Of a stretch of 64,000 nucleotides of DNA, positions 9,716-18,704 are shown one piece after another; position 1 is the first letter of the stretch, and each line of letters begins with the position of its first letter. Made by a program: the position numbers and the translations under genes. Source of the DNA: Halomarina halobia (GTDB lineage Archaea > Halobacteriota > Halobacteria > Halobacteriales > Haloarculaceae); contig NZ_CP119992.1 of NCBI RefSeq assembly GCF_029338575.1, forward strand, positions 2,294,001 through 2,358,000, written 5' to 3'. A model generated the notes under the pieces. The model was given only the letters and a program-made list of their open reading frames with translations, had not been told where the DNA came from and did not search any database.

Positions 9716-10252
9716 GTTCGCAGGGCGAGGAGTCGAGTCCGTGTGGCTCGTCGGTAACGAGAACTGGCCCCACGGCGGAGGGGCGACCGACGCGGCCGGC
9801 GGGAGCGCGACCCGGCGCGCGGCTCGATCTGCCGCCGCGGTACAAGACGGTCTGCTACTATTTGATTAAAATTTTATCGATTCGATAATCTATACCTACT
9901 ATTTATCACGCTCCGTCCCGTAGAGGGGCCGTGCAGCGGTCCGAGCGCACGCCGCTCGTCGCTCACGACCGAGCCCACGCGCCGCATCGCGATCGACGCG
10001 CGGGACGCCGACGGACTCGCGACCACCGACCCGGTGGGGGAACTGGCTCCGGGCCTCGTCTCCGTCGCACTCGGCGTCCGCGCCGACGCCGTCTCGGCCG
10101 ACCGACTCGACGGACGACCCGCGGACGCGCCCGCCGTCCGACGGACCCTGCGTCGACGACCCACGCTCGGCGCATCGCCCCGCTGACGCGCCTCCGGCGA
10201 CGAAGACGCCGGTCTGATCGGCCCTCCTTCGGTCACACCGTCCCATCGAACC
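9716..10252. other. Intergenic region with an AT-rich island
   Basis: No convincing gene is seen in these 537 bases. A very AT-rich stretch at about 9856-9905 (TTTGATTAAAATTTTATCG and onward) stands out and has several TATA-like elements. An open frame without a start codon from roughly 9930 to 10185 (+) has haloarchaeal-looking acidic sequence (VGELAPGLVSVALGVRADAVSADRLDG) and could be a gene remnant. The AT island may be the promoter of the antiporter transcript, with a leader of over 400 bases, or of the lost gene. Confidence 0.4.
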
Positions 10253-10366
10253 ATGAGTAACCGCACCCACCGATACGCCGTATCGAGCGCACGGCAGAAC
10301 CGCTCTGCGACCGCTCCGACCCGACCCGACCGGCGGCTCCGCCCCCGGCCCGAGGGTGAGCCGTGA
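10253..10366 (+). CDS. Possible upstream small ORF, 37 aa
   Basis: ATG 10253 opens a 37-codon frame whose TGA (10364-10366) overlaps the ATG of the antiporter gene as TGATG. The peptide is basic and Arg/Pro-rich, unlike most proteins here, so it may be a translated leader or chance. The overlap would couple its translation to the downstream gene. A GGTGA-type ribosome binding site precedes the antiporter start inside this ORF. Confidence 0.25.
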   Translation: MSNRTHRYAVSSARQNRSATAPTRPDRRLRPRPEGEP

Positions 10367-12675
10367 TGCCGGTGGTCCTCCAGCAGGTGGTCGAACCGAT
10401 CGACCACCACGCCCTGTTGCTGCTGTTCTTCCAGCTGTTCCTGCTGTTGCTGGTGGCGCGGGGACTGGGCGTGCTCGCGACGAGGGCGGACCTCCCGTCG
10501 GTCGTCGGCGAGTTGCTCGCGGGCATCGTCGTCGGCCCGTCCATCCTCGGGACGGTCGCCCCGGGGGTCTTCGAGGCGGTCTTCCCCCTCGCGGCCGAGC
10601 AGTTCCACCTGCTCGAAGTCGTCTCGTGGGTCGGGCTGCTGATGCTGCTCGTGCTCACTGGCCTCGAAACCGACCTCGATCTCATCGTCGCCCGGGCGAA
10701 GTCCGCGACGAGCGTCGCCATCGCCGGGGTCGCCGTCCCGTTCGCGTTCGGCTTCGCGCTCGCGTACGTCCTCCCCGCCGAGTTCCTCGTGTCGCCCGAC
10801 CAGCGGCTGGTGTTCAGCCTGTTCGTCGCGACCGCGATGAGCATCTCCTCCATCCCTGTCATCGCGAAGGTGCTGATGGACATGGACCTCGTCCGGCGTG
10901 ACATCGGGCAGATCACGCTCGCGTCGGGGATGATCAACGACAGCCTCGGCTGGATCATGCTGTCGGTCGTCGCCGGCCTCGCGCGGAGCGGGGTCGTCGA
11001 CCTCGGGTCCGCGGCCGAGACGATCCTGATTCTGCTGGTCTTCCTCGGGGTCTCGTTCACCCTCGGCCGCCGTCTGTCGAGGCGCATCGTCCGCTTCGTC
11101 GACAACGCCGTGGGCGGGGACACGGCGAAGATCACGACGCTGATGGTGCTCGCGCTCGGCGTCGGCTCCCTGACGCACTACCTCGGCATCGAGGCGGTGC
11201 TCGGCGCGTTCGTCGTCGGCATCCTCGTCGGCGACGTGAAGCGGTTCGACCGCCAGGCGCGACACCTCTTCGAGGTCGTCACCGTCGGCGTCTTCGCGCC
11301 GATCTTCTTCGCCACCGCCGGTCTGCGGGTGAACCTCGCGGCCATGCTCGACCCGACGGTGTTCGCGGTCGGGATGGCCGCGCTCGGCGTCGCGATCGCG
11401 GGGAAGTTCGTCGGGACGTACGTCGGCGCGGCGGCCGCCGGGCTCTCGCGGTGGGAGGGGATCAGCCTCGGCGCGGGCATGAACGCCCGCGGGGCGATGG
11501 AGATCATCATCGCCACCATCGGCCTCAGCCTCGGCGTCCTCACCGGCGCGATGTACACGATCATCGTCATGGTCGCCATCGTCACCTCGATCATGGCCCC
11601 GCCGCTGCTGCGCTTTACGGTTCCGCGGATCGAGATGGGCGAGGAGGAGCGCGAGCGCCTCGAACGCGAGGCAGAGCGCGAGCGGAGCTTCGTCGCCAAC
11701 CTCACGCGCGTGCTCATCCCCACCCGCGGAAGCGAGGACTCGCAGTTCGCCGCCCGCCTCGTGGGGCTGATGACCCGCGGCGAGGAGATCGAGGTCACCA
11801 ACATGTACCTCGCGCGGAGCGGGTCCTCGACGACCGGTCCCCGTTCCACGGCTTCCGGTAGGTGGTTCGCGCGGTTGCTCCCCGACGGCGGCGACCCCTC
11901 GGGAGCCGTCGACGTCGCGGAGGCCGACGACGACCGATCCATCCAGGACGATCCGGATCGGTGCTTCGAGGTCATGACCGAACGGCTGGCGCTCGACGGC
12001 GACAACGATCTCCGGAACGTCGTCCGGGAGGAGACGGTCGGCGCGACCGAGACCGTCCTCGCCGAGGCCGAGCAGGGGTACGACCTGCTCGTGCTCGGGG
12101 CCGCGGAGCGCGGCGCTCGGCCGAACGACCCGCTGTTCGGTGCCGCCGTCGACCGCATCATCGTGAACGCGCCGTGTCCCGTCATGGTCGTCGACGCCCA
12201 CGAGGACCGGACGACCGGCCGATACGGCGTCGACGAGAACCCGATCCAGCGTATCCTCCTCCCGACGGCGGGGATGCAGTACAACCGTCACGCCGCCGAG
12301 GTCGCGTTCGCCGTCGCCCGCGACCGGGACGCGATGGTCGAACTCGTCCACTACGTGAACCCGCCCCGCCGAAGCAACCGGTTCGTCGCCCGCCGGAACC
12401 AGAACGTCCACTCGCTGGTCGAGTTCAGGGAGGAGATCGTCGACGAGGCGGCCGACCGCGGCCGGCGGATGGGCGTCGAGGTGAGCACGCGCGTGTTAGT
12501 CGCGAGGGAGGAACCCGAGGAGGAACTGGTCCGGTTGATCGAGGAGGGCGGCCACGATCTGGTCATGATGGGATCGAGCCTCCGTCCAGTCTCCCAGCGG
12601 GCGTTCTTCGGCCACCGCGTCGAGTACATCGTCAAGAACGCCCCCTGCCCGGTCGCCGTCCTCAGCTCCGCCTGA
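10366..12675 (+). CDS. CPA2 cation/proton antiporter with two C-terminal USP domains
   Basis: A 769-aa fusion. Residues about 15-410 form a KefB/NapA-like Na+(K+)/H+ antiporter with 11-13 helices, including LPSVVGELLAGIVVGPS in the first hairpin and AGMNARGAMEIIIATIG in a late helix. A charged linker (EEERERLEREAERERS) leads into two universal stress protein domains (about 440-610 and 630-769). Each ends in a typical nucleotide-binding G-x2-G-x9-G(S/T)-like region and a strand of the PCPVxVV type. It acts at the cytoplasmic membrane in salt or pH balance, and the USP domains probably bind ATP or cyclic di-AMP and gate transport. The start could also be GTG 10363, directly before the ATG. Confidence 0.9.
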   Translation: MPVVLQQVVEPIDHHALLLLFFQLFLLLLVARGLGVLATRADLPSVVGELLAGIVVGPSILGTVAPGVFEAVFPLAAEQFHLLEVVSWVGLLMLLVLTGLETDLDLIVARAKSATSVAIAGVAVPFAFGFALAYVLPAEFLVSPDQRLVFSLFVATAMSISSIPVIAKVLMDMDLVRRDIGQITLASGMINDSLGWIMLSVVAGLARSGVVDLGSAAETILILLVFLGVSFTLGRRLSRRIVRFVDNAVGGDTAKITTLMVLALGVGSLTHYLGIEAVLGAFVVGILVGDVKRFDRQARHLFEVVTVGVFAPIFFATAGLRVNLAAMLDPTVFAVGMAALGVAIAGKFVGTYVGAAAAGLSRWEGISLGAGMNARGAMEIIIATIGLSLGVLTGAMYTIIVMVAIVTSIMAPPLLRFTVPRIEMGEEERERLEREAERERSFVANLTRVLIPTRGSEDSQFAARLVGLMTRGEEIEVTNMYLARSGSSTTGPRSTASGRWFARLLPDGGDPSGAVDVAEADDDRSIQDDPDRCFEVMTERLALDGDNDLRNVVREETVGATETVLAEAEQGYDLLVLGAAERGARPNDPLFGAAVDRIIVNAPCPVMVVDAHEDRTTGRYGVDENPIQRILLPTAGMQYNRHAAEVAFAVARDRDAMVELVHYVNPPRRSNRFVARRNQNVHSLVEFREEIVDEAADRGRRMGVEVSTRVLVAREEPEEELVRLIEEGGHDLVMMGSSLRPVSQRAFFGHRVEYIVKNAPCPVAVLSSA

Positions 12676-12720
12676 CGCCTGAAACGGGGTGGGGGTGTGG
12701 TCCGGTCTCGGGCGGACTCG

Positions 12721-13512
12721 TCAGCCGCTCTCGTTCGTGTCGTTCGTGTCGTTCGAACTCCTCGTCTCGTTCGTGTCGTTCGTGTCGTTCGAGTCGCGGT
12801 CGGACCGCGGGGCGATGATCTCGCCGTCGACGCTGATCGTCGCGTTCCCGACCACCTCCGCGCGCTCGACCTCGCCGGTGAACGTGTACGCGTCGCGCGC
12901 GTCGTCGACCGTCCCGGTCACGCTCCGACCGTCCCCGCCGATCGCGTCGTCCGGTTCCACGGAGTCGTTCGCCCGAATCCCCCCGGTCACGTTCACCGTG
13001 TAGTTCGCCGACGCGTTCTCGTCCGTCCGTTCGACCACCAGCGTCCGGTTCTCGGGCGCGGGGGTCGGAGCGGGCGTCGGCGTCGACGCCGGCGTCTCGG
13101 TCGGCGTCTCCGTCGACGCGGGGGTCTCCGTCGCGGTCGCGGTGGCCTCGGGCGTCCCGGTAGGCGTCGACGACGACGTCTCGGTCGGTGATTCGTCCGG
13201 GGGAGTCCCCTCGGGGGTGTCGGCTGCCGGCGTCTCGGCGGGCGTCTCCGTGGACGCCCCGGTCGACGCCGCCGCTCCGGGTCGGCCGGGGCCGCCGGGT
13301 CCGTCGGTCGCGTTTCCGGCGTCCGACCCGTTCGTCGCGTTCTCGGCGGCGGTGAAGTCGTAGAGCCCCGGGCCGACGCCGACGACGAACACGAGGATCG
13401 CGCTGAGCGGTACGATGAACAGCGCCACGATTATCGCCGTCCCCTTCAGGTGATCGCCGACGCTCTCGGGTCGACTGTCGAGTCGACTCGTCCCCGGCCG
13501 ATTCCTCGCCAT
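12721..13512 (-). CDS. Membrane-anchored Thr/Pro-rich surface protein
   Basis: A 263-aa protein starting at ATG 13510-13512. One membrane helix (about residues 25-45, AIIVALFIVPLSAILVFVV) is followed by a long low-complexity Thr/Pro/Glu stalk, a compact domain (about residues 170-235) and an Asn/Thr tail with NDTN repeats. The tail has many Asn-x-Ser/Thr sequons, which haloarchaea use for N-glycosylation. The tandem repeats are visible at DNA level near 12731-12790. The compact domain reads like a small beta sandwich. It is probably an extracellular glycoprotein; no partner is evident. Confidence 0.75.
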   Translation of the reverse strand: MARNRPGTSRLDSRPESVGDHLKGTAIIVALFIVPLSAILVFVVGVGPGLYDFTAAENATNGSDAGNATDGPGGPGRPGAAASTGASTETPAETPAADTPEGTPPDESPTETSSSTPTGTPEATATATETPASTETPTETPASTPTPAPTPAPENRTLVVERTDENASANYTVNVTGGIRANDSVEPDDAIGGDGRSVTGTVDDARDAYTFTGEVERAEVVGNATISVDGEIIAPRSDRDSNDTNDTNETRSSNDTNDTNESG

Positions 13513-13597
13513 CGGTGTGACCGATGGAAGTGCGGCGAATAAGCGTCCCGCTTCTCGCTCGCGCTCGGGGGCTCTCCGCCGCTCGCCCAGGCTCCGT

Positions 13598-13610
13598 ATT
13601 TCGTATAGCG
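13598..13610. promoter_or_regulatory. ATTTCGTATAGCG half of a shared palindrome
   Basis: The 13 bases ATTTCGTATAGCG are identical to the left part of the perfect palindrome at 18247-18263. They lie about 90 bases upstream of the surface-protein gene and 10 bases beyond the end of rio2. The right half is degenerate here (CCTTTCG). It is one of the occurrences of a common motif in the window. Confidence 0.4.
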
Positions 13611-13619
13611 CCTTTCGAT

Positions 13620-14525
13620 TCATCGGAACGCGCGCACCGTGTCGAACTCGTCGGCGCGGATCGCGGCCGCGACGGCGTCCGCGTCCTCCTCGTCCATCCG
13701 CTGTGGGTATTTCCGCCGGAAGTAGCGCATGAGGTTCGCCACGTCGCGCCGGAGGAACTCGTCCGCGTTCTCGTGGTCGGTCGGGACGGCCTGGGGCCAG
13801 TCGAAGATCGTGACGCCGTCGGTGTCGACGAAGACGTTGTACTCGCTCATGTCGGCGTGGACGTAGCCGGCGCGGTAGGCGGCGGTCAACTCCCGAAGGA
13901 CGAGATCGAGGACGCCGACGACCTGCCCCTGGTCGAGTTCAGCCCGGGAGAGTTCGACGCCCGGGAGCTTCTCCATCACGATGGCGTGGCGGTTCTGATC
14001 GATCGGGCGGGGGACGCGCACCTCGGGGTAGACGGCCTCGAGCGCCTCGTACTCGCGCTCTGCGGCCTTCCGCGCGGTGTAGAACCAGGAGACGTGGCGG
14101 TGTTCCGAGGTGTACTCGCGCTCGCGGCGCACCTCGCGGAAGTTCGTGTACCCCTCGCGGTGGAACTTGAGCGCCAGGGGCTTGTACGACTGGACCTCGT
14201 AGACGTCGCTCTCCTTGCCGACGCCGAGGGGTGCGCCGAACCCCCGGATCGTGTCGCGCTCGGTGAACGCCCGCAGCGCGAGCGCGTCGTACCCCTCGAA
14301 CGTGAGGCGGAACCCCTGGTAGTGGACGGTCTTGCGCTCTACGAGCTCCCGGTCCTCACACCGGTCCAGCCGGTAGTCGACCTCCTCGGGATCGAGCCGC
14401 GAGAACTCCGTGACCTTCTCCCGATCGACCCACCGGCTGAACCGCATCCCGTGCTCGATTCCCGAGAGGAGATAGAAGTCCTCGGGCTCGAGCTCGAGAA
14501 ACTCGCTGGCGACGTTCCGCACCAT
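13620..14525 (-). CDS. rio2: Rio2-type serine/threonine protein kinase
   Basis: A 301-aa atypical kinase starting at ATG 14523-14525. The N-terminal winged helix (about residues 1-90) is specific to Rio2. The kinase core has GVGKESDVYEV as glycine loop, LKFHREG with the ATP-binding Lys, HADMSEYNVF as catalytic loop with Asp, and IFDWPQ as metal-binding Asp. In archaea and eukaryotes Rio2 acts in the final maturation of the small ribosomal subunit. The long frame upstream of 14525 is not coding. L15e, SUI1 and NcsA, also in translation, are scattered over the same window. Confidence 0.95.
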   Translation of the reverse strand: MVRNVASEFLELEPEDFYLLSGIEHGMRFSRWVDREKVTEFSRLDPEEVDYRLDRCEDRELVERKTVHYQGFRLTFEGYDALALRAFTERDTIRGFGAPLGVGKESDVYEVQSYKPLALKFHREGYTNFREVRREREYTSEHRHVSWFYTARKAAEREYEALEAVYPEVRVPRPIDQNRHAIVMEKLPGVELSRAELDQGQVVGVLDLVLRELTAAYRAGYVHADMSEYNVFVDTDGVTIFDWPQAVPTDHENADEFLRRDVANLMRYFRRKYPQRMDEEDADAVAAAIRADEFDTVRAFR

Positions 14526-14580
14526 GGACGTTCTACCGGGCGGGGCGGTAAAAGCGCCCCGCGTCGCAGGGGGATAAACC

Positions 14581-14598
14581 GTATGTCGGGATACGAAA
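14581..14598. promoter_or_regulatory. ATTTCGTATcccGAcAT-type site between rio2 and lipoprotein gene
   Basis: Read on the minus strand, the sequence CATTTCGTATCCCGACAT matches the motif family seen at 18247 and 35281. It lies between the divergent rio2 (start 14525) and lipoprotein (start 14725) genes, 56 bases upstream of rio2. Its right half is imperfect. Confidence 0.4.
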
Positions 14599-14724
14599 TG
14601 TCGTCCGCCGGTGATCGTCCCCGACGCACCGAACGCGTCGGGCGCTCCGAAACCGGGACGAACGTCGAGAGGGCGGCGGTCGTGACCGGAATCGTGATTG
14701 TGCTGCGCGTTCGCGTACACGCGT

Positions 14725-15321
14725 ATGGTCCCCGATGTCACTAGACGTGCGGTACTCGTTACCGGATACGCCGGCGTGGGGGGCGCGCTGGCCGGTTGCC
14801 TCGCGAACCCGTTATCCAACCGGGCGGAGGGAGCGCGAGACGGGATTCGGGTGGAGCACCGTCTCGTCGAGCAACCCTCGCCCGGGGACGCGCCGCCGGT
14901 GATAGAGGACGGGCTGACGGGCCACTCGGAGGATCGGCGGCGGGCGTGGCTGGTGAGGAACGACGACGAACTACGGCTCGTGAACCGCGACCGGCTGGAA
15001 GTACTCGGCGAGCGGGCGGCGATCTCGCTCGTCGAAGGGACTGATTTCGAGCGGTCGTTCCTCCTCATCGTCCAGGTCGTCCTGCCCTCTCGGGACCTGG
15101 CTCTCCGTCTGGATCGGGTCGTCGAGGAAGACGGCGGTGGCGCGGTTCACGCCTACCTCACGTCGGGAACGCGCGGCGAGGGAGGCGGCGGAGGTGCGGG
15201 CGAAGTCGAACTCGCCACCCTGTTCGTCCGCTGTCGAAGGGAGGGTACGGAGTCCGTCGACCGAGCGCTGGTGACGTACGACGGGCCGGGTCCCGCCGGG
15301 ACGTTCGAGACGGGGAACTGA
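14725..15321 (+). CDS. Tat-type lipoprotein, unknown function
   Basis: A 198-aa protein starting at ATG 14725. The signal has a twin-Arg pair (TRRAVL), a Gly/Ala hydrophobic core and the lipobox LAGC with Cys25, so it is probably exported folded and lipid-anchored. The mature part is mixed alpha/beta with a long strand-rich middle (AISLVEGTDFERSFLLIVQVVLPSRDLALRL) and a Gly-rich loop. I do not recognise the family; similar small haloarchaeal lipoproteins are abundant and uncharacterised. Confidence 0.75.
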   Translation: MVPDVTRRAVLVTGYAGVGGALAGCLANPLSNRAEGARDGIRVEHRLVEQPSPGDAPPVIEDGLTGHSEDRRRAWLVRNDDELRLVNRDRLEVLGERAAISLVEGTDFERSFLLIVQVVLPSRDLALRLDRVVEEDGGGAVHAYLTSGTRGEGGGGGAGEVELATLFVRCRREGTESVDRALVTYDGPGPAGTFETGN

Positions 15322-15405
15322 GCCGATCGGTCGATCCCGCACCGTCCACCGCTATCGCTCTCGGTGCGGATACGGCTCGAAAACGGGTGCGGTCGCTGCG
15401 GGCGG

Positions 15406-15705
15406 TTACTCGACCGTGAACCCCTCGTCGCGGAGGACGTCGGGGAGTCGATTCGCGTGGTCGCCCTGGAGTTCGATCCGGTCGTCGTCGACGGTTCCGC
15501 CGGTGGCGAGGCGGCGCTTGAGCGTCGAGGCCAGCTCGTCGAGGTCGATGGCGTGCTCGTCGAACCCCTCGACGATAGTCACTGGCTTGCCGTAGCGGCG
15601 GCGTTCGACGCGCACCGAGAGCACCTGCTCGGCGCGCGCGAGGTCCTCGCCGATGCCGAGGTCGCTCGGGAGACCGGCGATGTCGCTGAGGTCTTTGTCT
15701 GCCAC
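15406..15705 (-). CDS. SUI1/eIF1-family translation factor
   Basis: A 99-aa protein of standard family length. The SUI1 core shows the KPVTIVEGF strand, the basic LKRRLATGGTVDDDRIELQGDHAN segment and the terminal EGFTVE. In archaea aIF1 binds the 30S subunit and controls start-codon selection. It is a single gene here, transcribed leftward, with the thioesterase gene upstream on the same strand (57-base gap). Confidence 0.93.
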   Translation of the reverse strand: MADKDLSDIAGLPSDLGIGEDLARAEQVLSVRVERRRYGKPVTIVEGFDEHAIDLDELASTLKRRLATGGTVDDDRIELQGDHANRLPDVLRDEGFTVE

Positions 15706-15762
15706 GTGAGGGGTAGGCGACGCGCGGGTATAAGATTGGCCCGGGCACCCTCGTCGGGCGAA

Positions 15763-16353
15763 CTACCGCCCCGCCGCTCTGTCCTCCCGCAGCGTCATAC
15801 ACGTGCTCGAGAGCCGCGCGACGCGCTTTCCCTCCTCGGTGGTCACGTCGCACTCGACGAGGCCGATCGTGCTGCCGCGCTCGACGACCCGGCCGACGGC
15901 CTCCAGTCGGCCGGACCAGACCGGTCGGAGGTAGTTGACGGAGAGTTCGAGGGTCGTGAACGACTCGTCCTCATCGAGGGTGCTCGCGTAGGCGGTCCCC
16001 ATCGCCGCGTCGCCCACGTCGCAGACGATCCCTCCGTGGAGCGTCCCCATCGGGTTCGCGTGCTCCGGACCGGCCTCGAACGTCAGGCGCGACTCCCCGT
16101 CCGCGACCGCCTCGACGTCGAACCCGACGAGCTCACCCACGGGCGGGCGCGGGATCGGCTCGCCCGTCATCCGCTCGCGTCCCATCGCCTCGCGGAACCC
16201 GCCGTCCCGCGTGAGCGCGATCGCCTCCTCGAGATCGACCCGATCGAGCGCCGCCTCGCGCACCAGCGCGGCGGGGTCGTCCGTCACGTCGCGCAGCCGG
16301 TCGTACTCGTCGGCCGAGAGCGTCACCTCGACGGTCTCCTCGTCGGTTGCCAT
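15763..16353 (-). CDS. PaaI-family hotdog thioesterase with N-terminal extension
   Basis: A 196-aa protein from ATG 16351-16353 (a GTG nine bases upstream is possible). The C-terminal hotdog domain (about residues 70-190) has NPMGTLHGGIVCDVGDAAMG, with the HGG helix and Asp typical of PaaI acyl-CoA thioesterases. The first 60 residues form an acidic helical extension (LSADEYDRLRDVTDD, then LVREAALDRVDLEEAIAL) that plain PaaI proteins lack. It probably hydrolyses acyl- or aryl-CoA esters. Its promoter overlaps the inverted repeat at 16379-16460. Confidence 0.85.
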   Translation of the reverse strand: MATDEETVEVTLSADEYDRLRDVTDDPAALVREAALDRVDLEEAIALTRDGGFREAMGRERMTGEPIPRPPVGELVGFDVEAVADGESRLTFEAGPEHANPMGTLHGGIVCDVGDAAMGTAYASTLDEDESFTTLELSVNYLRPVWSGRLEAVGRVVERGSTIGLVECDVTTEEGKRVARLSSTCMTLREDRAAGR

Positions 16354-16378
16354 GTCCGTCACTGCGACCCGGCGAACA

Positions 16379-16460
16379 TATACTGTCCGCTGTACGTCGA
16401 TGGGGGGTATTCGGCACTCGGAATGCCGAATGCCTCGAAACGGGTACAGCGGACAGTATA
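16379..16460. repeat. 82-bp element with perfect 17-bp inverted terminal arms
   Basis: The left arm (16379-16395, TATACTGTCCGCTGTAC) and right arm (16444-16460) are exact reverse complements. Inside lies a second hairpin: an 8-bp stem at 16409-16416 and 16424-16431 with a 7-base loop. The element is bordered by ACA on both sides (16376-16378 and 16461-16463), which could be a target duplication. TATA sequences sit at both outer ends, and the left one is in the right place to serve the thioesterase gene. It may be a small mobile relic (MITE) or a symmetric operator-promoter. Confidence 0.7.
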
Positions 16461-16472
16461 ACAGTAGTCGAA

Positions 16473-16502
16473 GCCGGCGACGACGTTCCGTCGTCAGCCG
16501 GC
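16473..16502 (-). terminator. Strong hairpin downstream of thiC
   Basis: The arms GCCGGCGACGACG (16473-16485) and its complement (16489-16502, with one bulged base at 16496) form a 13-bp stem with a 3-base loop. It lies 88 bases beyond the thiC stop on the leftward transcript and is the most stable fold nearby. It could stabilise or end the thiC mRNA. Archaeal terminators usually need a T-run, which is absent, so the role is inferred. Confidence 0.45.
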
Positions 16503-16590
16503 GTGTCCGGCACGTGCTCGCGGAGCGATCGAGCGCGAACCCGGGACGGCGGAACTTCTACACGACTCGACCCGGGGGTCCTGTTTGCAG

Positions 16591-18032
<1,442 letters not shown>

Positions 18033-18033
18033 G

Positions 18034-18048
18034 TATTACTGTGTAATA
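18034..18048. promoter_or_regulatory. thiC promoter with TATTAC-n3-GTAATA palindrome
   Basis: Directly before the thiC ATG (18030-18032) lies a perfect palindrome: TATTAC (18034-18039), TGT, GTAATA (18043-18048). Further upstream on the leftward strand comes a TATA-like TTATATTA, so the transcript would be nearly leaderless and the palindrome would cover its start. Archaeal thiamine genes are often controlled by ThiR-type repressors binding palindromes; that identity is inference. No TPP riboswitch is possible with so short a leader. Confidence 0.5.
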
Positions 18049-18246
18049 TAATCGAGTCATTAAAGGTGGTGGCTCGAAAACAGGACTACAGGTGGGCCGC
18101 GTGGTCTACTCCCATCCATCGAAACGAACGAGCTCTTCGAGGTCGATTCGGTCCTGCCACCTCCTTTTGGAGGGTCGGTTCGTCCGGAAACGATTCCGGA
18201 TAGGTACGTGAACAGGTACGTCATGGCGGAGATCACGCCGCAGAGC

Positions 18247-18263
18247 ATTTCGTATAGCGAAAT
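18247..18263. promoter_or_regulatory. Perfect palindrome ATTTCG-TATAG-CGAAAT
   Basis: Arms of six bases (18247-18252 and 18258-18263) flank TATAG. It is the best copy of a motif that recurs at 13598, 14581, 27732 and twice at 35261-35297. A promoter-like TTCACTTTATGAG follows. It resembles binding sites of dimeric winged-helix regulators, with the regulator unknown. Confidence 0.5.
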
Positions 18264-18409
18264 TCACTTTATGAGGCGTGCCCGTCGGACGATCACCGTG
18301 CGGATGATATCCGGAGAGGTGCCGCGCAGTCGGCCGAAGGCGGACCGTCGATCCGGTTTCCGGCGCGACCGTCGCTCGGGCATCGACGTACCATTCACTG
18401 ACACGTCCA

Positions 18410-18430
18410 GTTCGTCGTTGAACGACGAAC
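18410..18430. promoter_or_regulatory. Perfect 21-bp palindrome (10-1-10)
   Basis: The arms GTTCGTCGTT (18410-18419) and AACGACGAAC (18421-18430) are exact complements around a single G. The symmetry suits either a dimeric repressor or a stem-loop in RNA. It lies about 275 bases upstream of the PAS/Bat regulator gene, with no gene covering it. Confidence 0.45.
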
Positions 18431-18704
18431 CGGTCCAACGCTTTACTTGCTCTCGCTTGCTTACCCAGCGGTACCCCGTTCGAATTAGTCGCACTCATTT
18501 CGACTTTATACGAACTCGTTTGAATTACCTACGGAACCAACTCCGTGCCATCGTGAGTTGAATGGTAACAAGTAGCTTGGCGGTCGTACTGTGGTGCGAT
18601 CGCGAATACCCTTCGACGATGAATGAACGGCGGGACTGCGATCCGTTCGGCGGCGGGCCGCGCGAGTCGACGGATGCGGACGCGTTACGGCGGACGTGGT
18701 CGCC

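Larger units (their letters stand above)
18049..18704. other. Intergenic region with two palindromes
   Basis: No convincing gene is visible in these 656 bases; all frames have biased, low-quality peptides. A minus frame ending at 18106 closes with DRIDLEELVRFDGWE, which could be a remnant. The region holds the ATTTCG-n5-CGAAAT palindrome at 18247-18263 and a perfect 10-1-10 palindrome at 18410-18430. AT-rich, TATA-like sequence lies at 18500-18545 (TTTATACG, TTGAATTACC) and may be the promoter for the PAS regulator at 18705. Confidence 0.45.

Noticed and set aside
9931..10260. Long ORFs on both strands in the gap before the CPA2 antiporter
   Set aside because: The peptides are Arg/Pro-rich without acidic bias, domains or good starts. 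Only a start-less frame looks haloarchaeal, so I left the region as intergenic.
18106..18498. 130-codon minus-strand ORF upstream of thiC
   Set aside because: It crosses two palindromes, has biased composition and no recognisable domain. Only its last 15 residues look protein-like.
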